Source: Acidovorax sp. FJL06 (GTDB lineage Bacteria > Pseudomonadota > Gammaproteobacteria > Burkholderiales > Burkholderiaceae_C). Taken from it: a stretch of DNA of 64,000 bases. The stretch spans positions 124,001 through 188,000 of the forward strand of contig NZ_QAJR01000010.1 of the NCBI RefSeq assembly GCF_003852545.1. Reading direction: 5' to 3'. Each line of letters begins with the position of its first letter. The first letter of the stretch is position 1. The notes beneath the pieces are model-generated. The model searched no databases, was not told the origin of the DNA, and saw only the letters and a list, made by a program, of their open reading frames with translations. Positions 18,367 through 27,221 of the stretch are shown here, piece after piece. The position numbers and the translations under genes were made by a program.

Positions 18367-18915
18367 ATGCGCATTCTTGGCATCGACCCCGGCCTGCAGA
18401 CCACGGGCTTTGGCGTGGTGGACATGGACGGCCACAAGCTCAGCTACGTGGCCAGCGGCACCATCCGCACCACCACGCTCGCGCTGGGCGACCTGCCTGG
18501 GCGCCTGAAGATCCTGTTCGACGGCATCACCGAAGTCGCGGCCCGCTACGAGCCCGATGTGGCCTCGGTCGAAATCGTGTTCGTCAACGTCAACCCCCAG
18601 TCCACCCTGCTGCTGGGCCAGGCGCGCGGCGCCGCCATCACGGCCCTGGTGGCCAGCAACCTGCCCGTGGCCGAATACACCGCCCTGCAGATGAAAAAAG
18701 CCGTGGTCGGCCATGGCCGCGCGGCCAAGAGCCAGGTGCAGGAGATGGTGCGGCGGCTGCTGCAGCTGCCCGGGCTGCCGGGCACCGATGCGGCTGACGG
18801 CCTGGGCATGGCCATCACACATGCCCATGCAGGCGCGGCGATGGGCCGGCTGGGCGAAGCGGCCACGCTGAACCGGCGCCAGCACGCGATGTACAAGGGG
18901 GGGCGGAGCTACTAG
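18367..18915 (+). CDS. ruvC: Crossover junction endodeoxyribonuclease RuvC
   Basis: Product is 182 aa, typical of RuvC, the Holliday junction resolvase. The first catalytic Asp is in the [15 protein letters not shown] motif, followed by [14 protein letters not shown], the [12 protein letters not shown] motif and the terminal acidic pair in [14 protein letters not shown]. It begins two bases after the dispersed repeat and has no clear Shine-Dalgarno sequence. RuvA and RuvB are not in the window. Confidence 0.97.
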   Translation: MRILGIDPGLQTTGFGVVDMDGHKLSYVASGTIRTTTLALGDLPGRLKILFDGITEVAARYEPDVASVEIVFVNVNPQSTLLLGQARGAAITALVASNLPVAEYTALQMKKAVVGHGRAAKSQVQEMVRRLLQLPGLPGTDAADGLGMAITHAHAGAAMGRLGEAATLNRRQHAMYKGGRSY

Positions 18916-18926
18916 GGCGGAGGCCC

Positions 18927-19421
18927 TCAAGGCGCCGACTTGCCCAGCCCGCGCTTGAGTTCTTTGAGCAGCAGCAGCACCTGGTTGGACGCATGCCGGC
19001 AACTGCCGTTGAGCAACTGCACGGCCTTGGGCTGGTCGCCCGTTTGAAAGGCCGCCACCACCTCGGCCGCCTGCTGGTGGAAGTATTTGTGCCGGGCCAC
19101 CAGCATGTCGAACGCGGGGTAATGCCCCAGCCGCACACGCCCGGTGCCATACAGCCAGCGGCCCAGGTCGCAGCGGTCGTCCTGGCAGACGCGCTCGGGC
19201 CGCATGACCTCGTCCGAGCGGCCGTTGACCATGTCCTGCAGCTGCAGGCGCCAGCGCTCGTGGCTGGCAATGGCCGCGTCGATGTCGATCTCGGTCATGA
19301 GCGTGGCCGCGTACTCGGCGTCCAGCACCAGTTCGCTGCCGTTGTCCTCCATGGCCCAGGTGGTGTCGGGGCTGCTCGGGTCCTGCTCTCTGATCTTGAA
19401 CAAACGGCTGAAAAAGCCCAT
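18927..19421 (-). CDS. Stand-alone CZB (chemoreceptor zinc-binding) domain protein
   Basis: Product is 164 aa. It has the CZB layout: [13 protein letters not shown] with the first His, [11 protein letters not shown] with the zinc Cys, and [11 protein letters not shown] with two further His. CZB domains usually sit at the C-terminus of chemoreceptors or diguanylate cyclases and bind zinc; here it stands alone after a short N-terminal extension beginning [13 protein letters not shown]. The start at 19421 is chosen for its GGGACG ribosome-site context. It ends 11 nt from the ruvC stop in convergent orientation. Confidence 0.85.
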   Translation of the reverse strand: MGFFSRLFKIREQDPSSPDTTWAMEDNGSELVLDAEYAATLMTEIDIDAAIASHERWRLQLQDMVNGRSDEVMRPERVCQDDRCDLGRWLYGTGRVRLGHYPAFDMLVARHKYFHQQAAEVVAAFQTGDQPKAVQLLNGSCRHASNQVLLLLKELKRGLGKSAP

Positions 19422-19621
19422 CGTCGTCCCTTCAACGGCCACTGTCCGCGCACACCGGAACATGCCCGCGCGGTAGCGTCTGGAAACATTCTGTGGCGCC
19501 GTCGCCGTTTTGGCTACCAAAAAATCGCCCAGCCGTAAAAATCGCGCCAGGCAACCCTTCACGCCCTGCCAGCTCTGCCCGGGCGCCAGCACGAAGGCCG
19601 CTGCAGCCAGACAATGGGCCC

Positions 19622-20659
19622 ATGACTTCTTCCTCCTCCCGCCGCCCCGCCCTGTCGATGCTGGATCTGGTGGCCGTCCGCGAGGGCGGCACCGTGGCCG
19701 ACGCTCTGCGGATTGCGCTCTCCACCGCGCAGCATGCCGAACAACTGGGTTTTGCCCGCTACTGGCTGGCCGAGCACCACAACATGGCAGGCATTGCCAG
19801 TTCGGCCACCGCCGTGCTGGTGGGCCACATTGCCGGCGGCACCTCGCGCATCCGCGTGGGCTCGGGCGGTGTGATGCTGCCCAACCATGCGCCGCTGGTG
19901 GTAGCCGAGGCCTTTGGCACGCTGGCCGAGTTGTACCCAGGCCGCATCGACCTGGGCCTGGGCCGCGCCCCCGGCACCGACCCCACCACCATGCGCGCGC
20001 TGCGCCGCAGCCGGGTCGAAACCGCCGATGATTTTCCGCAGGACGTGGCCGAGCTGCAGCGCCTGCTGGCCCCCGCCGAGCCCGGCCAGCGCCTGATCGC
20101 CATGCCGGGCGCAGGCACCAATGTGCCCATCTGGCTGCTGGGCTCCAGCTTGTTCTCTGCGCAGCTGGCGGCCGAGCGCGGCCTGCCCTATGCGTTTGCC
20201 TCGCACTTTGCACCGCGCCTGCTGCACCAGGCCATCGACCTGTACCGCCGGCTGTTCCGCCCCTCTGCCGCCTGGCCCAAACCCTATGTGGTGATTGGCG
20301 TGCCACTGATCGCAGCGCCCACCGATGATGAAGCGGAGTTTCTGGCCAGCAGCACCTACCAGCGGGTGCTGGGCATTCTGACGGGCGATCGGCGCCGCCT
20401 GCTGCCGCCCATCGAGCACTACGCCGCGCGCCTGCAGCCGCAGGAGCGCGCCGCGATTGGCGACTTTCTGGCGGCTGCGGTCATCGGCGGGCCGGAGACG
20501 GTGCGTGCGGGCCTGGCGCAACTCAGCGCGGCCACCGGGGCCGATGAGCTGATGCTGGTGAGCGATGTGTACGACCCGGCGCTGCGCCTGCGCTCGCTGG
20601 ACATCGCCGCGCAAGCCCACAGCGCCCTGGGGACCACAGGCCCGGCGGTGTCTGCCTGA
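19622..20659 (+). CDS. Luciferase-like monooxygenase (LLM) family protein
   Basis: Product is 345 aa. It belongs to the group 1 LLM family, as shown by [45 protein letters not shown], and [15 protein letters not shown]. Members are flavin-dependent oxidoreductases; the substrate is usually unknown. ATG at 19622 gives a conserved N-terminus. It is divergent from the CZB gene across 200 nt and converges on the SDR gene (16 nt between stops). Confidence 0.9.
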   Translation: MTSSSSRRPALSMLDLVAVREGGTVADALRIALSTAQHAEQLGFARYWLAEHHNMAGIASSATAVLVGHIAGGTSRIRVGSGGVMLPNHAPLVVAEAFGTLAELYPGRIDLGLGRAPGTDPTTMRALRRSRVETADDFPQDVAELQRLLAPAEPGQRLIAMPGAGTNVPIWLLGSSLFSAQLAAERGLPYAFASHFAPRLLHQAIDLYRRLFRPSAAWPKPYVVIGVPLIAAPTDDEAEFLASSTYQRVLGILTGDRRRLLPPIEHYAARLQPQERAAIGDFLAAAVIGGPETVRAGLAQLSAATGADELMLVSDVYDPALRLRSLDIAAQAHSALGTTGPAVSA

Positions 20660-20675
20660 GACAAGGTGTGAACGC

Positions 20676-21425
20676 TCAGCGCGCCAGGTAGCCGCCATCC
20701 ACGGGGTAGTACGCCCCGGTCACGAACGATGCCTTGCCGGAGGCCAGCCAGGCCACCAGCTCGGCCACCTCTTCGGGCTGCCCCAGGCGGCCGACAGGGT
20801 GCGCGCCCACCAGCATCGCGTGGATGCCCGGGTTCTGCTCCAGCCCGCTGATCATGGGCGTGTGGATGAAGGCCGGCCCCACGGCGTTGATGCGCACACC
20901 CAGCGCGCTGTATTCCAGGGCCGCCGCCTTGGTGAGCCCCACCACGCCGTGTTTGGCGGCGGTGTAGGCCGGCGCCGTGGCAAAACCGACCGTGCCCAGG
21001 ATGGACGCCATGTTGATGACCGCGCCACCGCCGCCCTGGAGCATGGCCGCGATCTGGTACTTCATGCCGTAGAACACGCCCGACAGATTGGTGTTGATGA
21101 CCTGCGCCCAGCCATCAAGCGGGTAGTCGGCCGTGGGCGCCTGCGGGCCGCCAATGCCGGCGTTGTTGCAGGCCACATCCAGGCGGCCAAAGTGGGCCAC
21201 GGTGCGGCTCACCAGGGCTTCGCAGTCTTCGGGCCGGCCCACGTCGGCCGCCACAAACAGGGCATCGCCCCCAGCGGCCCGCACCAGGGCCGCCGTTTCT
21301 TCACCCGCCTGCACGTTCACGTCCGACACCACCACCTGGGCGCCCTCGCGGGCCCACACCAGGGCAATCGCACGCCCGATGCCCGACGAAGCCCCCGTGA
21401 CCAACGCGACCTTGTTCTTCAGCAT
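20676..21425 (-). CDS. SDR family oxidoreductase
   Basis: Product is 249 aa, a classical short-chain dehydrogenase. It has the GASSGIG nucleotide motif, NNAG, the catalytic Ser in INMASILG, YTAAK and the VGPAFIHTPM loop. Asp38 after the second strand (VVSDVN) suggests NAD rather than NADP preference. AGGAG lies 7 nt upstream of the ATG. The substrate is unknown. The 265-nt divergent spacer to gspF contains a short TGACC-TG-GGTCA palindrome at 21510-21521 but nothing else recognised. Confidence 0.92.
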   Translation of the reverse strand: MLKNKVALVTGASSGIGRAIALVWAREGAQVVVSDVNVQAGEETAALVRAAGGDALFVAADVGRPEDCEALVSRTVAHFGRLDVACNNAGIGGPQAPTADYPLDGWAQVINTNLSGVFYGMKYQIAAMLQGGGGAVINMASILGTVGFATAPAYTAAKHGVVGLTKAAALEYSALGVRINAVGPAFIHTPMISGLEQNPGIHAMLVGAHPVGRLGQPEEVAELVAWLASGKASFVTGAYYPVDGGYLAR

Positions 21426-21690
21426 GAAAGACTCCTTGTCCGTCCTGAACGCCTGCAGCCCGATGCCGCAGACCGCGTTTTATTCTGCGCGCCCGGTGTG
21501 TCTGCGCCTTGACCTGGGTCATGGCCCAAACCGGGGCCCGGACGCCGCCACGGCATGCCCGCCAGGCGCCACAGGGAGCCGCTACCATCGGGGGCTGCCG
21601 GTTCCCAATTCCAGCCCAGGTGCGCCGCTGGCGCCGTCCATCGGCAGCCCGCCCGCACCGCCCTACCGCCCTACCGCCCTTTCGCACCGC

Positions 21691-22923
21691 ATGCCCGCTT
21701 TTTCCTTTGAAGCCCTGGACGCCCAGGGCCAGACCCGCAAGGGCCTCATGGAGGCCGACACCGCCAAGGCGGCGCGCAGCCTGCTGCGGGCCCAGGCCCT
21801 GGTGCCGCTGGCGGTGGACCTGGTGCAGACCGGCCAGTCGCGGGACGGCCGCTCGGCCAGCCTGGGCCAGCGCCTGTTCACCCGACCCGTGTTCAGCGCC
21901 ACCGCCCTGGCCATCTGGACGCGGCAGATCGCCGGGCTGGTCTCGTCGGGCCTGCCGCTGGAGCGTGCGCTCACGGCCCTGTCCGAAGAAGCCGACGACG
22001 AACGCCAGCGCCACCTGGTGGCCGCGCTGCGCGCCGAGGTCAATGCCGGCGCCACGTTTGCCCGCGCGCTGTCGCAGCACCCGCGCGAGTTCTCGGACAT
22101 CTACTGCGCCGTGATCGGTGCGGGCGAGCACAGCGGCAACCTGGGCCTGGTGCTGGAGCGCCTGGCCGACGATCTGGAGGAGCGCCAGGCGCTCAAGGCC
22201 AAGCTGGTGGGCGCCGCACTGTACCCGGCCATCGTCACGCTGGTGGCCATCGTCATCGTGCTGTTTTTGGTGGGCTACGTGGTGCCCCAGGTGGCCAGCG
22301 TGTTCGCAGGCTCCAAGCGGGCGCTGCCGTTCCTGACGGTGGCCATGCTGGGCCTGAGCGCCTTTGTGCGCAACTATGGCTGGGTGATGCTGATAGCTAC
22401 CATTTTGATAGCTATTGGGGCACGATGGGCGCTCGCTATCGGGCATATCCGCGAGAAGTTCGATGCCGCCTGGCTGACCCTGCCGCTGGTGGGCAAGCTG
22501 GCCCGAGGCTACAACGCTGCGCGCTTTGCGGGCACGCTGGCCATGCTCTCGGGCGCGGGCGTGCCCATCCTCAAGGCCCTGCAGGCCGCCGCCGAGACCC
22601 TGAGCAACCGCGCCCTGCGCGCCGATGCGCTGGACGCCCTGGTGCTGGTGCGCGAAGGCGCGCCCCTGGCCTCGGCGCTGGCGCAGAAAAAGCGCTTCCC
22701 CGGCCTGCTGTCGATGTTCGCGCGCCTGGGCGAGCAAACCGGCCAGTTGCCCGTGATGCTGCAGCGCGCAGCCCGCCAGCTCTCCACCGAAGTGCAGCGC
22801 CGCGCCATGCAACTGGCCACCATCCTGGAGCCGCTGCTCATCGTGGGCATGGGCGGCATCGTGATGCTGATCGTGCTGGCGGTGCTGCTGCCTATCATTC
22901 AACTGAATCAGTTTGTGAAGTGA
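21691..22923 (+). CDS. Type II secretion/type IV pilus inner-membrane protein, GspF/PilC family
   Basis: Product is 410 aa with two T2SSF domains (about residues 70-195 and 275-400) and three membrane segments, as in GspF. Signatures include WTRQIAGLVSSGLPLERAL and ARFAGTLAMLSGAGVPILKAL. GspF forms the inner-membrane platform beneath the pseudopilus. It is a lone gene here, without gspE or gspG. Residues about 234-249 are encoded by a dispersed-repeat-like stretch with two GATAGCTA blocks (22391-22437) that falls in a membrane helix. It ends 4 nt before the nucleotidase gene. Confidence 0.9.
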   Translation: MPAFSFEALDAQGQTRKGLMEADTAKAARSLLRAQALVPLAVDLVQTGQSRDGRSASLGQRLFTRPVFSATALAIWTRQIAGLVSSGLPLERALTALSEEADDERQRHLVAALRAEVNAGATFARALSQHPREFSDIYCAVIGAGEHSGNLGLVLERLADDLEERQALKAKLVGAALYPAIVTLVAIVIVLFLVGYVVPQVASVFAGSKRALPFLTVAMLGLSAFVRNYGWVMLIATILIAIGARWALAIGHIREKFDAAWLTLPLVGKLARGYNAARFAGTLAMLSGAGVPILKALQAAAETLSNRALRADALDALVLVREGAPLASALAQKKRFPGLLSMFARLGEQTGQLPVMLQRAARQLSTEVQRRAMQLATILEPLLIVGMGGIVMLIVLAVLLPIIQLNQFVK

Positions 22924-22927
22924 CTGT

Positions 22928-23875
22928 ATGGCCGTGACCTTGGACGACAAGCTGGTGGTGGCGATCTCCTCGCGGGCGCTGTTCAATTTTGAGGAAGAGA
23001 ACCACGTCTTCGAGAAGGACAACGACCGTGCCTACGTGGACCTGCAGCGCCAGCGGCTGGATGTGCCCGCCGCGCCGGGCGTGGCGTTCTCGCTGGTGCG
23101 CAAGCTGCTCGCCTTCAACACCCCGGAGCACCAGCGGGTGGAGGTGGTGCTGCTCTCGCGCAACGACCCCGTGAGCGGCATGCGCGTGTTCCGCTCGTGC
23201 CACGCCCATGGGCTGCCGACCATCCAGCGTGGCGTGTTCACGCAGGGGCGCGATCCGTTCCGCTACCTGCGGCCCCTGGGCGCCCACCTGTTCCTGTCGG
23301 CCAACGAGGCCGACGTGCGCGAGGCCCTGCACCTGGGCTACCCGGCCGCGCGCGTGGTGACCGAATCCGTGCGGGCCGGGGACTCCAACCCGAACGAGGT
23401 GCGCATTGCCTTCGACGGCGATGCGGTCCTGTTCTCAGACGAAGCCGAGCGCGTGTACCAGGCCGAAGGCCTGGCCGCCTTTCAGCAGCACGAAACCGAC
23501 AAGGCCACGCTGCCCCTGCCCGACGGCCCGTTCAAACCCTTGCTGGCAGCACTGCACCGCCTGCAGTCGGCGGGTGTGAAGCAGGAAGAAGGGGGCACCG
23601 GCATGCGCATCCGCACCGCCCTGGTCACTGCCCGCAGCGCCCCCGCACACGAACGCGCCATCCGCACGTTGATGGACTGGAACATCGACGTGGACGAGGC
23701 CATGTTCCTGGGCGGCCTGCCCAAGGGCGAGTTCCTGCGCGAGTTCGAGCCCGACTTCTTCTTCGACGACCAGACCGGCCATGTCACATCCGCGGCCCGC
23801 CATGTGCCGGCCGGGCATGTGAACAGCGGTATCTCGAATCCGCAGCGTTCCAGGCTGGCCGCGTCCGAGCCGTAG
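22928..23875 (+). CDS. 5'-nucleotidase (cytosolic NT5C1-like family)
   Basis: Product is 315 aa, matching the PF06189 5'-nucleotidases. It has ISSRALFNFEEENHVFE near the N-terminus, an RNDPVSGMRVF motif, IAFDGDAVLFSDEAERV as the HAD-like Asp motif and EFEPDFFFDDQTGHV near the C-terminus. It is expected to dephosphorylate nucleoside monophosphates in the cytoplasm. It lies 4 nt after gspF and is probably cotranscribed, though no functional link is known. It converges on the arsenic operon. Confidence 0.9.
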   Translation: MAVTLDDKLVVAISSRALFNFEEENHVFEKDNDRAYVDLQRQRLDVPAAPGVAFSLVRKLLAFNTPEHQRVEVVLLSRNDPVSGMRVFRSCHAHGLPTIQRGVFTQGRDPFRYLRPLGAHLFLSANEADVREALHLGYPAARVVTESVRAGDSNPNEVRIAFDGDAVLFSDEAERVYQAEGLAAFQQHETDKATLPLPDGPFKPLLAALHRLQSAGVKQEEGGTGMRIRTALVTARSAPAHERAIRTLMDWNIDVDEAMFLGGLPKGEFLREFEPDFFFDDQTGHVTSAARHVPAGHVNSGISNPQRSRLAASEP

Positions 23876-23892
23876 CACCGGGGGCGGCAGCC

Positions 23893-24942
23893 CTACCGTG
23901 CCCGCGCCGCGCCCGCCTCGTACCAGCCCCGGGACGCATTCACGACCCGCACCACCACCAGCATCACCGGCACCTCGATGAGCACGCCGACCACGGTGGC
24001 CAGGGCCGCGCCCGACTCGAAGCCAAACAGGCTGATGGCCGTGGCCACGGCCAGCTCGAAGAAATTGGATGCGCCGATGAGGGCCGATGGACACGCCACG
24101 GCGTGCTTCTCGCCCGCCACGCGATTGAGCCCGTAGGCCAGCGCCGAATTGAAGAACACCTGGATCAGGATGGGCACGGCCAGCAGCGCAATCACCAGGG
24201 GCTGGCGCAGGATGGCCTCGCCCTGGAACGCGAACAGCAGCACCAGCGTGAGCAGCAGCGCGGCCATGGACCAGGGGCCAATGCGCTGCAGCGCAGCATC
24301 AAACGTGGCCTGACCGCGTGCCAGCAAGGCGCGGCGCAGCCACTGGGCCAGCACCACCGGGATCAGGATGTAGAGCACCACCGACGTGAGCAGCGTGTCC
24401 CACGGCACCGCGATGGCCGACAGGCCCAGCAGGAAGGCCACAAGCGGCGCGAACGCCACGACCATGATGCTGTCGTTCAGCGCCACCTGGGACAAGGTGA
24501 ACAACGGGTCCCCCCCGGTCAGGCGGCTCCATACGAACACCATGGCCGTACACGGGGCGGCGGCCAACAAGATCAGCCCGGCGATGTAGCTGTCGAGCTG
24601 GTCGGCCGGCAGGTAGGGCGCAAACCACTGGCGGATGAACAGCCAGCCCAGCAAGGCCATGGAGAACGGCTTGACCAGCCAGTTCACGAACAGCGTGACC
24701 GCGATGCCCCGCACGTGGTGCCGCACCTCGCCCAGGGCGGCGAAGTCCACCTTGAGCAGCATGGGGATGACCATCACCCAGATGAGCAGGCCCACGGGCA
24801 GGTTCACACGGGCCACCTCCCACGCACCAATCGTGCGGGCCGCACCGGGGAACACCTGGCCCAGCCCGATGCCCACCACGATGCACAGCATCACCCACAC
24901 GGTGAGATAGCGCTCGAACACGCTCATGCCGGACTTCTGCAT
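23893..24942 (-). CDS. acr3: Arsenite efflux transporter Acr3
   Basis: Product is 349 aa with about ten membrane segments, the Acr3 type of As(III) antiporter rather than ArsB. The conserved Cys lies in LAAAPCTAMVFVWSRL and the family Glu in the FFELAVATAISLFG region. It expels arsenite produced by ArsC. It is the last gene of the arsR-arsI-arsC-acr3 operon. ATG at 24942 is preferred over the adjacent GTG; AAAGGG lies upstream. Confidence 0.95.
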   Translation of the reverse strand: MQKSGMSVFERYLTVWVMLCIVVGIGLGQVFPGAARTIGAWEVARVNLPVGLLIWVMVIPMLLKVDFAALGEVRHHVRGIAVTLFVNWLVKPFSMALLGWLFIRQWFAPYLPADQLDSYIAGLILLAAAPCTAMVFVWSRLTGGDPLFTLSQVALNDSIMVVAFAPLVAFLLGLSAIAVPWDTLLTSVVLYILIPVVLAQWLRRALLARGQATFDAALQRIGPWSMAALLLTLVLLFAFQGEAILRQPLVIALLAVPILIQVFFNSALAYGLNRVAGEKHAVACPSALIGASNFFELAVATAISLFGFESGAALATVVGVLIEVPVMLVVVRVVNASRGWYEAGAARAR

Positions 24943-24951
24943 CACACCCTT

Positions 24952-25464
24952 TCAGTGGGCCTGGGCCAGTTGGCGGGCCGAGGCCTGCAGCACCGCCGCG
25001 CCGAGCTTGTCTTGCGGCAGGTTCACCAACAGCTCCAGGCGGCGCTTGAGGGCATGCAGCGTCAGGCGGAAAGCTTCGAGCTTTTGCGCGTCCGTGCCAT
25101 CGCCTTCGCTGGGGTCGGCATAGCCCCAATGGGCCGTGGCAGGGTGGCCTGGCCAAAAGGGGCAGACCTCGCCCGCTGCGTTGTCGCAGACGGTGATGAT
25201 CAGGTCCATGGGGGGCGCACCAGGCACGGCGAACTCATCCCAGCTCTTGCTGCGCAGGCCTGCGGTGGAAATCCCGGCGTTCTGCAGCACCTGCAGACCC
25301 AAGGGGTTGGGCTGCTGGTTCTCGCGCGGGCTGCTGCCGGCCGAGTAGGCCAGGAACCGGCCCTGCCCCATGTCGTTGAGCAGGGCTTCGGCCAGGATGC
25401 TGCGCGCCGAGTTGTGCGTGCACAGGAACAGGACGTTCAGGGGGGGGCTGCTATCGCTCATCAT
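24952..25464 (-). CDS. arsC: Arsenate reductase ArsC (low-molecular-weight phosphatase type)
   Basis: Product is 170 aa. The phosphatase-like loop CTHNSARS starts at Cys15, followed by the SAGSSPRE segment and the DLIITVCDNAAGEVCPFWPG region with redox cysteines. It reduces As(V) to As(III) for export by Acr3. The C-terminal about 30 residues are a helical extension. Two adjacent ATG codons (25464, 25461) could start it. Spacing to arsI and acr3 is about 10 nt on each side. Confidence 0.95.
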   Translation of the reverse strand: MMSDSSPPLNVLFLCTHNSARSILAEALLNDMGQGRFLAYSAGSSPRENQQPNPLGLQVLQNAGISTAGLRSKSWDEFAVPGAPPMDLIITVCDNAAGEVCPFWPGHPATAHWGYADPSEGDGTDAQKLEAFRLTLHALKRRLELLVNLPQDKLGAAVLQASARQLAQAH

Positions 25465-25473
25465 GGACTCCGC

Positions 25474-25971
25474 TCAGCAGCATTTGCTGGGGCTGGTGGC
25501 CGTGGGGCCGCAGCAGGCCGCCTTGCCGGGCTCGGGGGCCGAGGGTGCGCCCGTGGGGCAGCAGGCCGCCGCTGGCGCGGCATTAGCCGCCTCGGCTTCA
25601 TTGAACAGCGGGATGCTGCCCAGCGTATGGAAGTGCTCCCAGGCCACGCCCTGCGGGTCGGTCACCCAGTGCTTTTCGCTGCGGGCATAGCAGCAGGTCG
25701 TGGCCCCTTCATCGAGCAGCGCCATGTCGGCGGCCTGTGCACGGCCCTTGAGCTCGGCCAGTTCATCGGCACCATCCACCTGAAAACCCAGGTGGTCCAG
25801 CCCCGGTTGGTGGCCCCGGGTCGAAATGGCAAAGTTCAACCGGGGGTCTTCGAGCATCCATTTGGCGTAGTCCTGCTCGATGCGCGCGGGCTGGGCGGCG
25901 AACAGTTTGGAATAGAACGCGATGCTCTGGTCGAGATCGCTCACATGCATGTGGACATGGAATCGCTTCAT
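25474..25971 (-). CDS. arsI: ArsI/CadI family metalloenzyme (C-As lyase-like)
   Basis: Product is 165 aa. A vicinal-oxygen-chelate fold is indicated by MHVSDLDQSIAFYSKLF, HLGFQVD and WEHFHTLG; His5, His60 and Glu112 are the likely Fe(II) ligands and the Cys93-Cys94 pair is the substrate-binding site of ArsI. ArsI cleaves the C-As bond of trivalent organoarsenicals such as methylarsenite. The C-terminal tail is low complexity with three further CC pairs, probably metal-binding. CadI-type annotation is the alternative. It lies 12 nt after arsR. Confidence 0.88.
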   Translation of the reverse strand: MKRFHVHMHVSDLDQSIAFYSKLFAAQPARIEQDYAKWMLEDPRLNFAISTRGHQPGLDHLGFQVDGADELAELKGRAQAADMALLDEGATTCCYARSEKHWVTDPQGVAWEHFHTLGSIPLFNEAEAANAAPAAACCPTGAPSAPEPGKAACCGPTATSPSKCC

Positions 25972-25983
25972 GGTGGCTTCCTT

Positions 25984-26310
25984 TCAGCAGTTGCAGGAGG
26001 TGGCGGGATCGGTAAGGCAGGCAGAAGTGCCCTGGCAGCAGTTCTCGGTCAGGTAGGCCAGCAGGGCGTTCATGGACTGAAACGAAGCGCGGTAGACCAG
26101 GTTGCGGCCCTGGCGCTCCTGGCTGACCAGGTCGGCATGCGCCAGCTCCTTGAGGTGGAACGACAGGGTGTTGGGCGCAATGCCCAATTGCTCGCACAAG
26201 ACGCTGGGCGTAAGGCCCTCCTGGCCCGCCACGACGAGCGCCCGGAAGACCCGCAGGCGGATTTCCTGCGCCAAGGCAGCCAGAGATCGGATGGCGGTTG
26301 TTTCATTCAT
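25984..26310 (-). CDS. arsR: ArsR family arsenic-responsive repressor
   Basis: Product is 108 aa. The winged HTH spans about residues 35-75 (SVLCEQLGIAPNTLSFHLKEL). It lacks the classical ELCVCDL site of E. coli ArsR and instead has Cys91, Cys92 and Cys98 near the C-terminus, the same spacing as the As(III) site of Acidithiobacillus ArsR. Two more Cys follow at the very end. It is the first gene of the operon and should repress its own promoter; an AT-rich inverted repeat lies just upstream. Confidence 0.93.
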   Translation of the reverse strand: MNETTAIRSLAALAQEIRLRVFRALVVAGQEGLTPSVLCEQLGIAPNTLSFHLKELAHADLVSQERQGRNLVYRASFQSMNALLAYLTENCCQGTSACLTDPATSCNC

Positions 26311-26345
26311 GATTCGATAATACAACGAATATTGAATTATTGTCA
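26311..26345 (-). promoter_or_regulatory. Candidate ArsR operator/promoter
   Basis: Immediately upstream of the arsR ATG is an AT-rich island containing ATTCG-N9-CGAAT (26312-26330) and an adjacent AATATTGAATTATT stretch. In an otherwise very GC-rich region this is the natural promoter and ArsR binding site. The exact operator is inference. Confidence 0.55.
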
Positions 26346-26508
26346 GAAAGAGTCCCACGGTACCTGCGCACCCCTTCCCCCTCGTCACCATGATGCAAGC
26401 CCCCCCCTGCAACACCAAGTGAGAGCCTGCCTTGCCCCGGTTGCAAACCGTCACCACGCGCCCAACTGTGCAAACATCGTGGCCCAACCCGCATGGAAGG
26501 AGCATGTT

Positions 26509-26940
26509 TTGCGCAAGAGAATTTCCCTGAGCGCCTGTGTGATGGGCGCCCTGTGGGCCCCCCTGGGCGGCGCCGCGCTGGCCCAGGCCCCAGCCGCCGC
26601 CACGCCGGCCGAGCCGGTCGCCAAAGCGGCCACGGAATCCGAGGCCGCCCTGACCCCCGGTGAAATCAAGGCCCGGCGCGAATTCAAGCTGCTGGACAGC
26701 AACGGCGACGGCAAACTCAGCCGGTCGGAGGTCAAGCTGTTCCCCCGCCTGTCGGCCGCCTTTGACGAAGCCGACACCGACGGCGATGGTTTTGTGTCGT
26801 ATGAAGAAGTCCGGGCCTTTGCGGCCAAGGTCCGCGCACAGCGGGACCGCCAAAGGGCGGCGCAGGCCGCAGCACAAGCGGCCACCACCACCACCACCAC
26901 CACACCGACCGCCCCCGCAGCACCAGAAACCCGGCCCTGA
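26509..26940 (+). CDS. Secreted EF-hand domain protein
   Basis: Product is 143 aa from a TTG start at 26509, chosen because AAGGAG lies 6 nt upstream and no ATG or GTG is in frame nearby. An N-terminal signal peptide (RKRISLSACVMGALWAPLGG with cleavage near ALAQA) is followed by two EF-hand loops, DSNGDGKLSRSE and DTDGDGFVSYEE, each with all calcium-ligand positions. The tail is Ala/Gln-rich and has a run of about seven Thr codons. A periplasmic calcium-binding role is likely; the partner is unknown. It is divergent from arsR across about 200 nt. Confidence 0.8.
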   Translation: MRKRISLSACVMGALWAPLGGAALAQAPAAATPAEPVAKAATESEAALTPGEIKARREFKLLDSNGDGKLSRSEVKLFPRLSAAFDEADTDGDGFVSYEEVRAFAAKVRAQRDRQRAAQAAAQAATTTTTTTPTAPAAPETRP

Positions 26941-26998
26941 CGCCCCTGCGGACCACTGTCAGCACGGCCTGGGGAGCGGGTCCACAGAAGCAAAAACC

Positions 26999-27042
26999 CA
27001 GCCCGGCGCTTATCCAATAAGCGCTTACAGCTATCTTTTCAG
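26999..27042. repeat. Dispersed GCTAT-type repeat copy
   Basis: GGCGCTTATCCAATAAGCGC forms a stem (GCGCTTAT/ATAAGCGC) followed by TTACAGCTATCTTTT. It belongs to the same AT-rich element family as 18311-18365 and lies downstream of the EF-hand gene, where it may also serve as a 3' hairpin. Confidence 0.6.
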
Positions 27043-27203
27043 GAGTGGATCCAACCCACAGGGAACAGAGCGTTCCGGGTTGGCAATGGGGTTCTGCAGA
27101 CGCCCAGTCTGCCAGACGAGCGGGCACTCCCGCAGACCGCCTCATGCTCCATCACATCCCAGGGCATAGAACACACAGGCACCACCCACCGCGTTGCACG
27201 GCG

Positions 27204-27221
27204 GGAGGCTTACAAGCCTCC
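27204..27221. terminator. Hairpin over the stop codon of the 27210 gene
   Basis: GGAGGCTTACAAGCCTCC is a perfect 18-bp palindrome spanning the TAA stop (27210-27212) of the minus-strand gene. There is no T-tract, so termination is uncertain. Confidence 0.35.

Noticed and set aside
21510-21521. TGACC-TG-GGTCA palindrome upstream of gspF as an operator
   Set aside because: It is short, stands alone, and no regulator gene is nearby; chance occurrence in GC-rich DNA is likely.
23197-26508. Long plus-strand open frame opposite the arsenic operon
   Set aside because: Antisense shadow of acr3, arsC, arsI and arsR; only its end (from 26509) is the real EF-hand gene.
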